Assembly (NCBI GenBank): GCA_905160935.1
Contig: CAJHZI010000566.1
Location: forward strand, 1,160,001-1,224,000
Origin: Enchytraeus crypticus
Taxonomy: Eukaryota > Annelida > Clitellata > Enchytraeida > Enchytraeidae
DNA: 64,000 nucleotides
Direction of reading: 5' to 3'
The translations under genes and the position numbers were made by a program. The notes under the pieces were generated by a model. That model ran no database searches, had not been told where the DNA came from, and saw nothing but the letters and a program-made list of their open reading frames with translations. Of this stretch, positions 53,660 through 64,000 are shown in pieces. The number at the start of each line of letters is the position of its first letter. Positions within the stretch are counted from its first letter, which is position 1.

Positions 53660-53717
53660 AGACAGTCTATTCGTATCACGACCCTGGTTAAACTGGGATT
53701 CAAGAGAAGATGATGAA
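53660..53717 (+). mobile_element. Family E repeat 3' end
   Basis: CTATTCGTATCACGACCCTG, GTTAAACTGGGATTCAAGAG, (GAT)n. Confidence 0.6.
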
Positions 53718-53916
53718 TATCACTACAGATCAGTTAACCCTAATCGACCTTCAAGAGACATGCATGTAAGCTAAAGAGAAGCATGATTATAAATGATGCC
53801 AGTATGGTGACCAAAGATGGTCTAGATTGAAAGAGTATATCTACTGTGGAAAGAGATGTAACCAGTTATCACCTAACTTACCTAATAATTTAGAGCTGAC
53901 GCCTCGAGTCTCGTAC

Positions 53917-53946
53917 CTTCTATAAGTGTCGTCACTTCGTTTTGAG
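53917..53946 (-). CDS. Weak candidate short exon preceding 52912-52968
   Basis: TTTCTTTTTCAG acceptor and GAAG/GTACGAG donor bound a 30-base open segment readable as QNEVTTLIE (phase 1 out) or SKRSDDTYR. Only the first reading joins 52912-52968 in phase. Confidence 0.15.
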
Positions 53947-54119
53947 CTGAAAAAGAAATAAATGTCCTTTTAAAATTAATATGCATTATAGATGCACGCC
54001 AGGTGAATAGTGCTTCGTGAATTCTGATGGAGTTGTTCTACAACTTCTAAAACTTGGGCTTTCAGGTGAAGTTGTAGAGGCAGAATACATAAATCAATTT
54101 CTAAATTAGAGGTAAGTTT

Positions 54120-54508
54120 AGTTAGATCAATTTTATATATAGAGATAGAGGGAGAGATAGAGAGAAGTGAGATAGAGAGAGAGAGAGAGGGATATAAGGA
54201 ATAGAGAATAAATATTTAGCTCAAAATATCACATTTACTCTCCACCTACGCTTATTTATAGTTATTCCAATGAGCATTATTCCACTAGTTCCGCAAGTTG
54301 CTGGAGTCACACTTGGCGAAACTAATTTAATAAATACGTGTATGTCTGAGTTTAACAAAAGCATTTATTAAATACTGATTGACATTCGCTAAGTCCATTT
54401 AGTGCAATTGCATTTCCGATCGTACGCCTTGGGCTGCGAGTGAAAATTATAACTAATTTTAGAGATAAATTTTCTACTGTGATGATATAAATATAAATAT
54501 ATATATAT

Positions 54509-54539
<31 letters not shown>

Positions 54540-54556
54540 TTATATATATATACATG

Positions 54557-54634
<78 letters not shown>
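54120..54634. repeat. (GA)n at 54137-54190 and long (TA)n at 54490-54634
   Basis: Simple sequence; the TA tract is interrupted by CATATA and TGTATA steps. Confidence 0.92.
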
Positions 54635-54637
<3 letters not shown>

Positions 54638-55671
54638 AATGCGCACCATACTCTCAACAAATTCGATTAGAGCACAAATATACTTCGAGTTTAATCGGCT
54701 ATATTGATGATTGCTGCAACCAAGAGGTCACAGGTTTGAAATCCTATCATACCGTTGGTGAAAGAATACATAAGAACTAGAAAACAGACTTTAAACTTAG
54801 CTTATAGCTGTATTACTTGTCTATGTAGGCCTGCAAACTGTGGGTTTTGAATAAACTAACTACTGAAACTAACAAACATACGTTATAATGCTATTTTATC
54901 TATTGTAAAGCATGTACGGGCCCGTCAAAGGTGTAGACAATGCATTCAGTAAAAATACTCCATTAATTAATAATATTAGATTAATTAAGTATAAATTATT
55001 AAATATACTCGTATATTTAATTTTAGAAATCAATTACCAATTCTAAATTGTATTGGTATGCAGCATTAGTCTTAATTGCAACATCTTTAGTTGTATATGA
55101 GCTTACATTCATTTTATAAAGGATATTGTATACGCTTGCTTGCTAATCAGGTTAAGATGTTTCGATGCTTTTAGAGAAATATAGTAGTAAAATACATGTA
55201 CATGCATACATAAAATAGTGTAACATACTAAATATAATATAATAGATATAATCCAGTGATTTCAGTCTTATAAATCTCGATGTTTGCCAGTCACAATCTA
55301 TTACATATAGTCCAAAGTTAAACACTGTACTAATTAACTCAAAGAATAAGTCAAATTTACTGGGTTGAGTTGTAACATTAATCAATTAAAGTGTACTGGG
55401 AAGTACCAGGTCCAATGTACATATTCATACTCAGAGTTTGTTTTCACGTTAGATATAGTACGCTCTATAGACTAGGTCATCAAATTAATCCCTTCACAAA
55501 AGGCTATGCCTTATCCACATTTTATGTAGCCTATAGCTTAGAAAAATATGGCTTCGGAGTTGGTTTTCCATTGTCTTCCTTAATTCTTCCTTAAATCACC
55601 TCTTACGATATGCGCAGTTAACAGTAGGTCTTTTTCAGAGTCCCGGACACAACAAGGGAACAGATTATATT

Positions 55672-55772
55672 TAGTATGTTTATTATATTATATTTAGTAC
55701 ACTTATTGTTATATTTAGTATATTTATTGTTATATTTAGTATATTTATTGTTATATTTAGTATATTTATTTA
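55672..55772. repeat. TATATTTAGTATATTTATTGT minisatellite
   Basis: Four to five units of about 22 bp. Confidence 0.85.
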
Positions 55773-55798
55773 GTTATCAAATACGTTTATTTACTTAC

Positions 55799-55885
55799 GC
55801 CACGTTATAATTTAAAGACTGTCGAATTCTATCTGCCAATTGTTCAAGAACTTCCATTGTTATCACCGCATCGTGATAGTCTTCA
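55799..55885 (-). CDS. Weak candidate exon, product unknown
   Basis: TGTATTTAG acceptor and GTGGC/GTAAGT donor enclose 87 open bases encoding EDYHDAVITMEVLEQLADRI and RQSLNYNV, an amphipathic helix-like sequence. The good splice sites and open frame are the only evidence. It could belong to the same transcription unit as 53917 and 52912, but its phase fits only the SKRSDDTYR reading. Confidence 0.22.
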
Positions 55886-56245
55886 CTAAATACATGAACA
55901 AAATACAAATAAATCAATACAAATACTCTACCTCCCCACGGCTAATCAGGAACTGAATTCAATGATGCCCTCGTCTAACTGGGCCACAAATTTCATCTAA
56001 TGTATTGACAGCGAAATAACCAAACATCAATATGATCAAAGGCTATAATTGTAATCAAAAAATTCCTTCATAAACCTTAGATTTCGTAAAGGAAGGAGCT
56101 TACAGATGTTTTATAAATAAATCTATTTTGCTGCATACGTCAGTTAACATTATTCAGACGGCTAGGTCGCCATTTTCCAGAGATACATGCATATCTAGGC
56201 ATACACCAGACGTGCACATAACTTCTTAATCCCCAGTAGCTCTAA

Positions 56246-57000
56246 TCCTCTAATCTGCTTAATCATCAGTAGTTTTAATCCTCTAATGTGCTTAATCATT
56301 AGTAGTTTTAATCCTCCAATGTGCTTAATCATCAGTTATTTTAATCCTCTAATGTGCTTAATCATCAGTAGTTTTAATCCTCTAATGTGCTTAATCATCA
56401 GTAGTTTTAATCCTCTAATGTGCTTAATCATCAGTAGTTTTAATCCTCTAATGTGCTTAATCATCAGTAGTTTTAATCCTCTAATGTGCTTAATCATCAG
56501 TTAGTTTTAATCCTCTAATGTGCTTAATCATCAGTAGTTTTAATCCTCTAATGTGCTTAATCATCAGTAGTTTTAATCCTCTAATGTGCTTAATCATCAG
56601 TAGTTTTAATCCTCTAATGTGCTTAATCATCAGTAGTTTTAATCCTCTAATGTGCTTAATCATCAGTAGTTTTAATCCTCTAATGTGCTTAATCATCAGT
56701 AGTTTTAATCCTCTAATGTGCTTAATCATCAGTTGTTTTAATCCTCTAATGTGCTTAATCATCAGTAGTTTTAATCCTCTAATGTGCTTAATCATCAGTT
56801 GTTTTAATCCTCTAATGTGCTTAATCATCAGTAGTTTCAATCCTCTAATGTGCTTAATCATCAGTAGTTTTAATCCTCTAATGTGCTTAATCATCAGTAG
56901 TGTTAATCCTATGAGCTTAATCATCAGTAGTTTTAATCCTCTAATGTGCTTAATCATCAGTAGTGTTAATCCTATGAGCTTAATCATCAGTTTTATTACC
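56246..57000. repeat. 33-bp satellite, ~22 units
   Basis: Unit AATCATCAGTAGTTTTAATC + CTCTAATGTGCTT. Because 33 is divisible by three and the unit lacks stops in some frames, long open frames arise on both strands (repeating MCLIISSFNPL or KLLMIKHIRGL); these are not genes. Confidence 0.95.
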
Positions 57001-57403
57001 TGTTTGTCGTGGGTCTTGCTATCGTTGGACCTGCCAGTAGGCAATGCACTAAGAGAGAGAGAGAGTGAGAGAGAGATAGAGAGAATGTTTTTATTACCTG
57101 TTTGTCATGGGTCGAGCTATAGTCGGACCTGCCACAAATATGGAGAGAAGGAGAAGTAGCATAGCGGACCGGTACACCTGGATCATCCTGATAACTCCGG
57201 AGCTCTTAGTATCCCTTGTGATTGAAGGCTCAGGATGTTAACAGGATTTAATCTGTATGACGTGCTTAGCTCAGATAATGAGTTGCCTTTATAATTCGTA
57301 TTTTAGTAGACAGTTGGGAGCTGCAAAATGCTATAAATAGACAAATGTGACATTTTAGTTCATTCATAATATCTATGTATAACTTTAACATTTAGAATGT
57401 TTA

Positions 57404-57612
57404 TATAGCGTAGGGGTAACATCATGAAGTTTTAAATGACAAATCCTGAGGTGATTTGAATCCTCGTGGGTGCGAATCCCGGCCGCGCTGATCTGAGAGT
57501 AAAATCTCGGACATTCACTGGACTGGTTATGCGGAAAATGGTCTAAATTGCCTAACGGATTAAAGATGTGGTTTTAAAAGTGATAGATATCAACTTAGTT
57601 GATTATTCACTA
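57404..57612 (+). mobile_element. Family B SINE, plus strand
   Basis: ATAGCGTAGGGGTAACATCA, GGGTGCGAATCCCGGCCGCG, CTGATCTGAGAGTAAAATCT, TAGATATCAACTTAGTTGAT. Confidence 0.82.
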
Positions 57613-58651
57613 TATTGCGTGTTTTTTATGTAAATTGAAAAGTATTTAATAAGTAAGTCTTTTTCTTTTTACCTTTATTATAAAGATACTTGTCAGAGAC
57701 ACTAGCATGTCTATCATGGGCAAAACTTTTACTTTTTTTATTAGGCCCTCTAACTAAAAGTTTAACTACACAAAATAATAAAAGCTAGAGAAGGATTATA
57801 AAAGATATATTTTACATTGGCCCATAGTTTACTTAATGTATAAGTATATATTTAGGTAAAATTTTAATTTTTTATAAGAAAAGTTTGAAAGCATATTATA
57901 TATTTTGACATCGGATGACATTGAATTTATTTGCTCTTAAGAATCCAATCTCTGTGGATTTTTAGCAATCTGACAATTATGTACATGTAAAATTCCGTTC
58001 TATGACTGTAACACATAAGCGCTTTCTGTTCCTTGGGCTTGATAATTGAAATTTGTTCAAGAACACGAATGACGTAGCTGCTTTAGTCCGAGTGTAAATT
58101 CGATAACAATTTGAGAAATGATAAGATGACGGTTGTTATGATGTTGTGAAGGGATGTAGCGGTAACATCATCATAAACGGTTGACTGTGAGTTGAACCGG
58201 CGACCCTTGATTTGTGTGATCATTTTTAAAGAAAAATATTTAAATATTTTAAGAACTAAACATATTTATACTTTATTCTTTCCACAAGCTGCATCGATTA
58301 AGACTATGGTTAGGACTATATGGCACTTTCTACCAAAAAAAGTTAAAAATTCAATCTTAATTAAAGCTATGGTTAAAGTTTCGTATTCATATGTAAAACT
58401 TTAATTACTCTTTAGTTTCACCTTACAAGTTAACGAAAATTTCAAATACTAACATTTTTGTTCCAAATATTAAAGATTGCGTTAAATTGGCTGGATACTG
58501 CATTTATATCTCGAGAAAATAAAATGTATGGTCTCTTCGCAAGAGTTAATATGGACTCTGTCACTCTGAATTAATATATGTATTAAATATAATATAGACT
58601 TTAATATAGACTCATCGTAGTTGTAAATAATGTCTGATAGGATGAAATGAG

Positions 58652-58768
58652 AATTGAAAAGTTCATTGCAGTTGCAAGCGAAACTAGTTATAAATTGAAG
58701 TTATTTTGGAGAATTGAAAAGTTCATTGCAGTTGCAAGCGAAAGTAGTTATAAATTGAAGTTATTTTG
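58652..58768. repeat. Tandem duplication of 60 bp
   Basis: GAGAATTGAAAAGTTCATTG...AGCGAAA(C/G)TAGTTATAAATTGAAG occurs twice head to tail with a single difference. Confidence 0.92.
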
Positions 58769-60002
58769 CATGAATATTTTGTTTTAATTTTTTGAAATAT
58801 CCGCCGAACAATAAAGTAACCGATATAAATATTACACTTCATTCTTTCCTGTTTCACCGTGTTCAATACTGCCTTCTAGCACTGAAGTTTCGAATAATTT
58901 TTCAAATATTTAAAATAAGATTACCATAACATAACAATACAGAGTCTGGAATAAATTAAATGCTTGTTTATGACTCACTAAACTTTAACTAACACCAATA
59001 CTAATAATGACCATTAGTTCGATATAAGACTGAGAACGACATGCTACAAGTACTCAACTATAAATACTTATATGAAATGAATTATAAAAATGAATTTTGT
59101 AAACTTCTGCAGCTAATCAGGAGCATAGCATCTAGTTTTCGCCTACGGAAACAAGCAGAATAAGAAAATCTAGACCTTAGAGACGAATCATATCTAGCAA
59201 TTAATAACCTATAGTTTCACTCGCAATCAATTACAATCCCTCAACAACACTCAGTCATAATCAGATTAAAGATCAACTTCGAGAGTAATTTACAAGCGTC
59301 ATTTATCTTAGACACACTTGCTGTTACATGAAGAGTCCCACTTCATTGAAAATTTGTTCCAAAAGTTCTATTACGGAGATAAAGCAGAATGTGTTCACTT
59401 GCTGGATGCGATAGGGCTTCGTTTAATGTCAGTCATCTCCAAATTTCTTTAAAAAGAAGCTAGTCAAGGGATATTATTTTAGGGGAGGCCTCAATTCTAG
59501 CTTTTAAACGGTAGTTGAAGGAATGATTAGTGAAATATAAAGATATCTACAGCTGTTAATCGGGACGAGAACTATTACAACGGCGTGAATATTTAATTGG
59601 AAAAAGGGATAGTCAGATGGAAAATATCGCTTGATTCCGTAAACGTAAAATACATGTATAGGAAATAAAATAAAGACTTGCGTACAGGCCTAATCATTGT
59701 TCCCATTTGACTGGTTTTAGATTAGACAATATGAAATGAGCATACACTAAGCAGTAGCATTGATTTTAATTTTCCAGAAAATAGAAATGTGAAGCCTCTT
59801 TAAATGAATTTGCTGCGTGCGCAAGAGGCGACTAAGACAGCTATGCCAATAGAGGAGATTTGCAATCATTTAGCAGTGATGTCTGCAATATTGATTGCAA
59901 TTAATTGACGGCTTCAATTTCAAAATCTGAAGAGATTTAGCTACAACGTATGACTGTTGCTACCAGAATATCCAAACCTAACCGGTTCCCTAGAGTACCT
60001 AC

Positions 60003-60275
60003 ACTCTAGGGTACATAAACTCTATGACCTTACTTCACCTCATGTAAGAACTCTATGACCTTACTTCACCTCATAGAAGAACTCTATGACCTTTCTTGAC
60101 CTCATGTAAGAACTCTATGAGCTTACTTAACCTCATAGAAGAAATCTATGACCTTACTTAACCTCATGGAAGAACTCTATGATCTTTCTTGACCTCATGT
60201 AAGAACTCTATGACCTTACTTGACCTCATAGAAGAACTCAATGACCTTACTTGACCTCATAGAAGAACTCTTTGT
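60003..60275. repeat. ~31-bp satellite, ~9 units
   Basis: ACTCTATGACCTTACTTCAC + CTCATGTAAGA with GTAAGA/AGAAGA alternation. Confidence 0.92.
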
Positions 60276-61867
60276 GTTTCTTTTCTGGACAAAAGCTTGA
60301 TACTTCATTTCTTGAAGCACACCCGAAAGTAAATCGCCTTCAACTGGAGCGAGTGTCAAGCACAACTGGTTAGTAGAGAAGCTGCGGTGCATACTACTAT
60401 ACACAATGCTTTGAAGATTTGATGTTTGCTATAGCTACTGTGGAGTAATGAATGTGATGGTGAGTGAGTGGTATGATGAAAGTTGTGGCGTGAATACCGC
60501 GTGATCATCTTAGAAATGACAGCACAAAACAGAGAGGATTATCGTGACAAAAGGGACGAAATATCGTCATCTTAAAATAATCACGAGGTATGTGATAATA
60601 ACAGGTGATAATATAAGGGTGATAATATCATCGTCATCTTAAAACAATGACAATGATAGCAATGATAATACTTGTAAATATTAACAAATATCAAATTTGC
60701 ATATCATATTTTCTAATACACTTTCATGGGCCATAAGTTCTCATCTTATTTCTAATTAATTAAGTTATATTTAATATTTATTTTAATTTAATAATTAATT
60801 TATTAATTTCTAAGTCACTGTTTTGTACTGTATCCATTTTCCTTAAATTGCATCTTGATATATATTTCTGTTTGGGCAGAGCAAATGGTGCGTCTGTTTG
60901 CTCTTTTAAGGGAGAAACTAACAACATATAAGCGGTTTAGGATGATTTAACTATGCGATGTCTTTTATAGTGATGGCGCTCTATTGTAATTATGTGGTAA
61001 GGGCGTTAGGGCCGGGAATGATATCGCCCGTTAAGATAATTGCTCGAATTAACTTATATCAGAGCGACTGACGGATTCACGTGGCTCTGCGAGAAAATAC
61101 TGACCCATCTTAATGTGAAGAATCGCAGTAAAATACGATTATGATGATGATGGCGAGGATAATAAAAGCATTTAGACTAATAGAAGCATCGCTAGGATAA
61201 CATGATTGACTGAATTGAAAGACTACGACAATCTGTAGCAGTTGCCCGTAACTGGGGAGGGATTTCTAAATGGGTTTGTGAGGGATTTTTGTGGCTTATT
61301 TAGTCAAATTATTAATTATTAATTATTCTCGACAACACATAATGGCAACAATGAGCAAATACAGCGAATATATCGATCACTGCTTTCATAGAAAAATAGA
61401 AAAACTAATTAACTATGCAACAACAGAAAAATATTAAATGTATAGCGAGACAAGAGAAATAAGAAGAATAGACCACTAGAATAAATATTATATTATAAAG
61501 AGTTAGATATTTCTGTAAGTATGCAATATCAAAATCTTAACTCATCACGACAAATATAGTATAGTCTTTAGATACTATAGTATTTCTCTTTCTTAGTACA
61601 CTGCCAATTGGCAGGCCCATGCTATAGTATCACTTGGTAAAAACCATTTACGTAATAGTATTAAGAAAGTTTCAAGTAGGGCCTAAAGCCAAAAAGAAAG
61701 TTTAATGAAAGGAGAGAGCTACATTATTCAATACGAAAATTTTTGCCTAAAGGAATATAATAATATGTAAACATATGAGCAAATTAGCATTTCCAACAAG
61801 CCAAGAACTGAAATTAGTTTTTAATATTGAGATTGAGTCTACATTTAAAAGGTTCGCTAGGACAACT

Positions 61868-62340
61868 AAATCACTATGACAATTAACCTGCATCACTATG
61901 ACAATTAACCTGCATCACTATGACAATTAACCTGCATCACTATGACAATTAACCTGCATCACTATGACAATTAACCTGCATCAATATGACAATTAACCAG
62001 CATCACTATGACAATTAACCTGCATCACTATGACAATTAACCTGCATCACTATGACAATTAACCTGCATCACTATGACAATTAACCTGCATCACTATGAC
62101 AATTAACCTGCATCAATATGACAATTAACCTGCATCACTATGACAATTAACCTGCATCACTATGACAATAAACCTGCATCACTATGGCCACTAACTGTAT
62201 CACTTGTATCACTATGACAACTAACCTTAATCACTATGGCAACTAACCTGTATCACTATGGCAACTAACCTGCATCGTTATGGCAACCAACCTGTATCAC
62301 TATGGCAACCAACTTGCATCACTATGGCAACTAACCTCTA
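61868..62340. repeat. 22-bp satellite, ~21 units
   Basis: CATCACTATGACAATTAACC + TG, homogeneous to 62180, then diverging into CACTATGGCAACTAACCTGT variants. Confidence 0.95.
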
Positions 62341-62657
62341 TAATGACGTTTCTTCAAGACTATCTCGACCACTATCCAGCTTTTATCTGATCCTATTTGT
62401 AGCCCAATATAACTTGTTAGTGTAGAAGATCTTAAGAGTACAAGATGTCAGAATCCTAACATCTAAACCGCAATGAATGGCCGTAGCGAACTTTCGCATT
62501 AAAATTTATGCCATCTAAGCGTGCTTATATACCTGTGTGGCAGCTGGCGCTATCTCGTGGCGAGCGTGGGAGTGCGAGGTAACAATGGAGCCTAGGGTAA
62601 CTGGAGAAGTTGTGAGGTGGAGGGTGGAATGAAGAAGTGGTAGGGTAGATAGCTTGT

Positions 62658-62740
62658 AGTGTGTTTAACGTCAAGGTTCAGAAGCACAAGGCTTCTCTTC
62701 AAGACGACTCGACACACTCGAGCTACCGTAACAAAGATTA
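62658..62740 (-). mobile_element. H-type SINE 3' end
   Basis: GTGTTTAACGTCAAGGTTCA, CACAAGGCTTCTCTTCAAGA, CTCGACACACTCGAGCTACC, nearly identical to 48119-48183. Confidence 0.7.
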
Positions 62741-62999
62741 ATGTAAAAGTAGGTTACTGGCAAGTCTCCGGCCGGTATATTTTTAGTGGGTGGAATGCAG
62801 AAGTGTCGCATACGGTAGAGTATTCTAGTAATTATTACTTTAGAGTTGTCAATACTACAATATTGATGTTGCAATAATTAATATTAGAGTAATTAACTAC
62901 GGCCATGGTAAGGTGTTCAAATGTTAACTTTTAAAAGTAGCGTTTGTATTAATAACGAAAAGTAATAGTTTTAATTATCACTAGTCAGACTCATCTATA

Positions 63000-63170
63000 T
63001 CCTCCGTTTTCCTCTTTATGTCCACATACGAGTGGATCTTTAAACTATCTATACCATTATTCTTGGAGTATCTGCTTATGACGAGGTGGGCCCCCTATGC
63101 CTTCTTCAGCTTCGACTAACATTTACTGGGCAGGGGCGTCATTCCCTGAGAAAACTCTCCTGTTTACCCA
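63000..63170 (-). mobile_element. Family I repeat, inverted
   Basis: TCCGTTTTCCTCTTTATGTC, CTGCTTATGACGAGGTGGGC, GGCGTCATTCCCTGAGAAAA, the reverse complement of 51985-52150. Confidence 0.6.
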
Positions 63171-63296
63171 GCCAGTACTACAGTACTAATATCATAGGGA
63201 TCACAATGAGGGAAGAAAATGTGGTCAAACTTTCAACTACTACACTAATCTTATATAATATGATCTTACAAATTTAGCTGCATTACAATGAATGGA

Positions 63297-63430
63297 TGGA
63301 GCCAGTTGCGAAGTCGGTAAGATACTCGACCGCTGATCAGTAGGTGCGGTGTTCAAATCCTGGGCTCTCCCGTCACTGACATCGCTTTCGAGTGAGGAAA
63401 CTGACGTTAACCTTAGCTTTACCAGCTTTT
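63297..63430 (+). mobile_element. Family A SINE, full length, well preserved
   Basis: GGAGCCAGTTGCGAAGTCGG, CCGCTGATCAGTAGGTGCGG, TGTTCAAATCCTGGGCTC, GAGGAAACTGACGTTAACCT, TAGCTTTACCAGCTTTT. Confidence 0.85.
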
Positions 63431-64000
63431 TTGAATACATGTAGTTGTATTACAAGATCATTACAATGAATTTTTAACAACAGATCGTAGAAACACAAAT
63501 TTGTCGAGAATTTTCGATTGCTGAGAGTTTTTGACTCATTATATATAGAGTGATACATCAATTATCATATGAAGCTATTTGTTTCAAAACAAATATCCAA
63601 AGATCGCTCATTGTTAAGTTGAAATGCTGTATTCTATGAGCTTCGGAGAAATTGCTAAATATATTTGCCAATATCGGTGAGTCTGTAGACCCTAGTCTAT
63701 TTATAGTTTACTGCAAAAGTAATATTAGGCCTACACACATAGTAGTCCGTCTTACTTTAGAATAAATCTATGACACTTGCATTAACAAATAGATAGTCTG
63801 TTAATAGAAATAAAATAAAATAAAATAATAGTAAATAAGTAGTCTTCATGATGGTACAATATATTTGCGTAAAGTAAACATTTGTCTGTAAGCATTGTAT
63901 TCAAATGACAGACTAAAGATCCCGTAGTTAAATTTCATAGATACTTTAAACTTATAAGATGAAGCCTTTTTATGTGCAAACAAAATGCTGGAAACTTTTG

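Larger units (their letters stand above)
57613..64000. other. Right-hand stretch, no gene recognised
   Basis: Outside the satellites and retroelements listed, AT-rich DNA with only short open frames lacking splice context or family resemblance. It could be a long intron or intergenic DNA. Confidence 0.4.

Noticed and set aside
56286-57159. Long repetitive open frames (MCLIISSFNPL and KLLMIKHIRGL types)
   Set aside because: They are products of the 33-bp satellite, whose period is a multiple of three; no start context, splice sites or complexity.
61868-62340. Possible origin or centromere-like satellite
   Set aside because: Only about 470 bases of 22-bp repeat; too short and local to support such a role.

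Overview
The window is AT-rich, intron-containing animal DNA. Five protein genes are recognisable by splicing reading frames across canonical GT-AG junctions. Their protein sequences, roughly 0.1-3 kb introns, abundant tRNA- and 5S-derived SINEs and CR1/L2-like LINE remnants suit an invertebrate metazoan, perhaps a lophotrochozoan. No phylum-level assignment is possible from sequence alone.

Layout. 1-12924 (minus): 5' half (371 codons, 13 exons) of sorting nexin 14, leaving the window at base 1. 14186-20852 (plus): a complete seven-exon PSMF1 (proteasome regulator PI31), head-to-head with SNX14. 24049-26732 (minus): a complete two-exon HDHD3 (HAD-like hydrolase). About 31159-32125 (plus): an NHL/beta-propeller-like protein encoded mostly in one exon. 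38916-44286 (plus): a five-exon Ser/Gln/Ala-rich protein of 953 aa that I do not recognise. From 44.3 to 64 kb there is no confident gene. It holds a deleted mariner-type transposon, LINE and SINE remnants, satellites and three weak candidate minus-strand exons, one ending in a peptide-amidation-like motif.

Repeats. A tRNA-like SINE (family A, at least 11 copies), a second tRNA-like SINE (family B, 4 copies), a 5S rRNA-derived SINE (3 copies) and several LINE 3' ends occur. A short 3' module ending in a GACGTTAAAC-type motif is shared by SINEs with unrelated heads and by the 3' end of a CR1-like LINE at 53.0-53.6 kb, which points to a SINE/LINE partnership.

Most interesting signal: in SNX14 and PSMF1, tandem repeats repeatedly cover exon-intron junctions. 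In at least five places the array carries copies of the splice donor or acceptor, sometimes with adjoining exon sequence, so real splice sites sit at the edge of rows of near-identical decoys. A second recurring pattern is a set of near-perfect palindromes whose arms are separated by exactly 3 bases. The PSMF1 product also has Phe in place of Tyr in its C-terminal HbYX motif.

The genes are ordinary housekeeping genes (endolysosomal/ER lipid-contact sorting, proteasome regulation, HAD hydrolase) and do not form one pathway; no operon-like organisation is implied.
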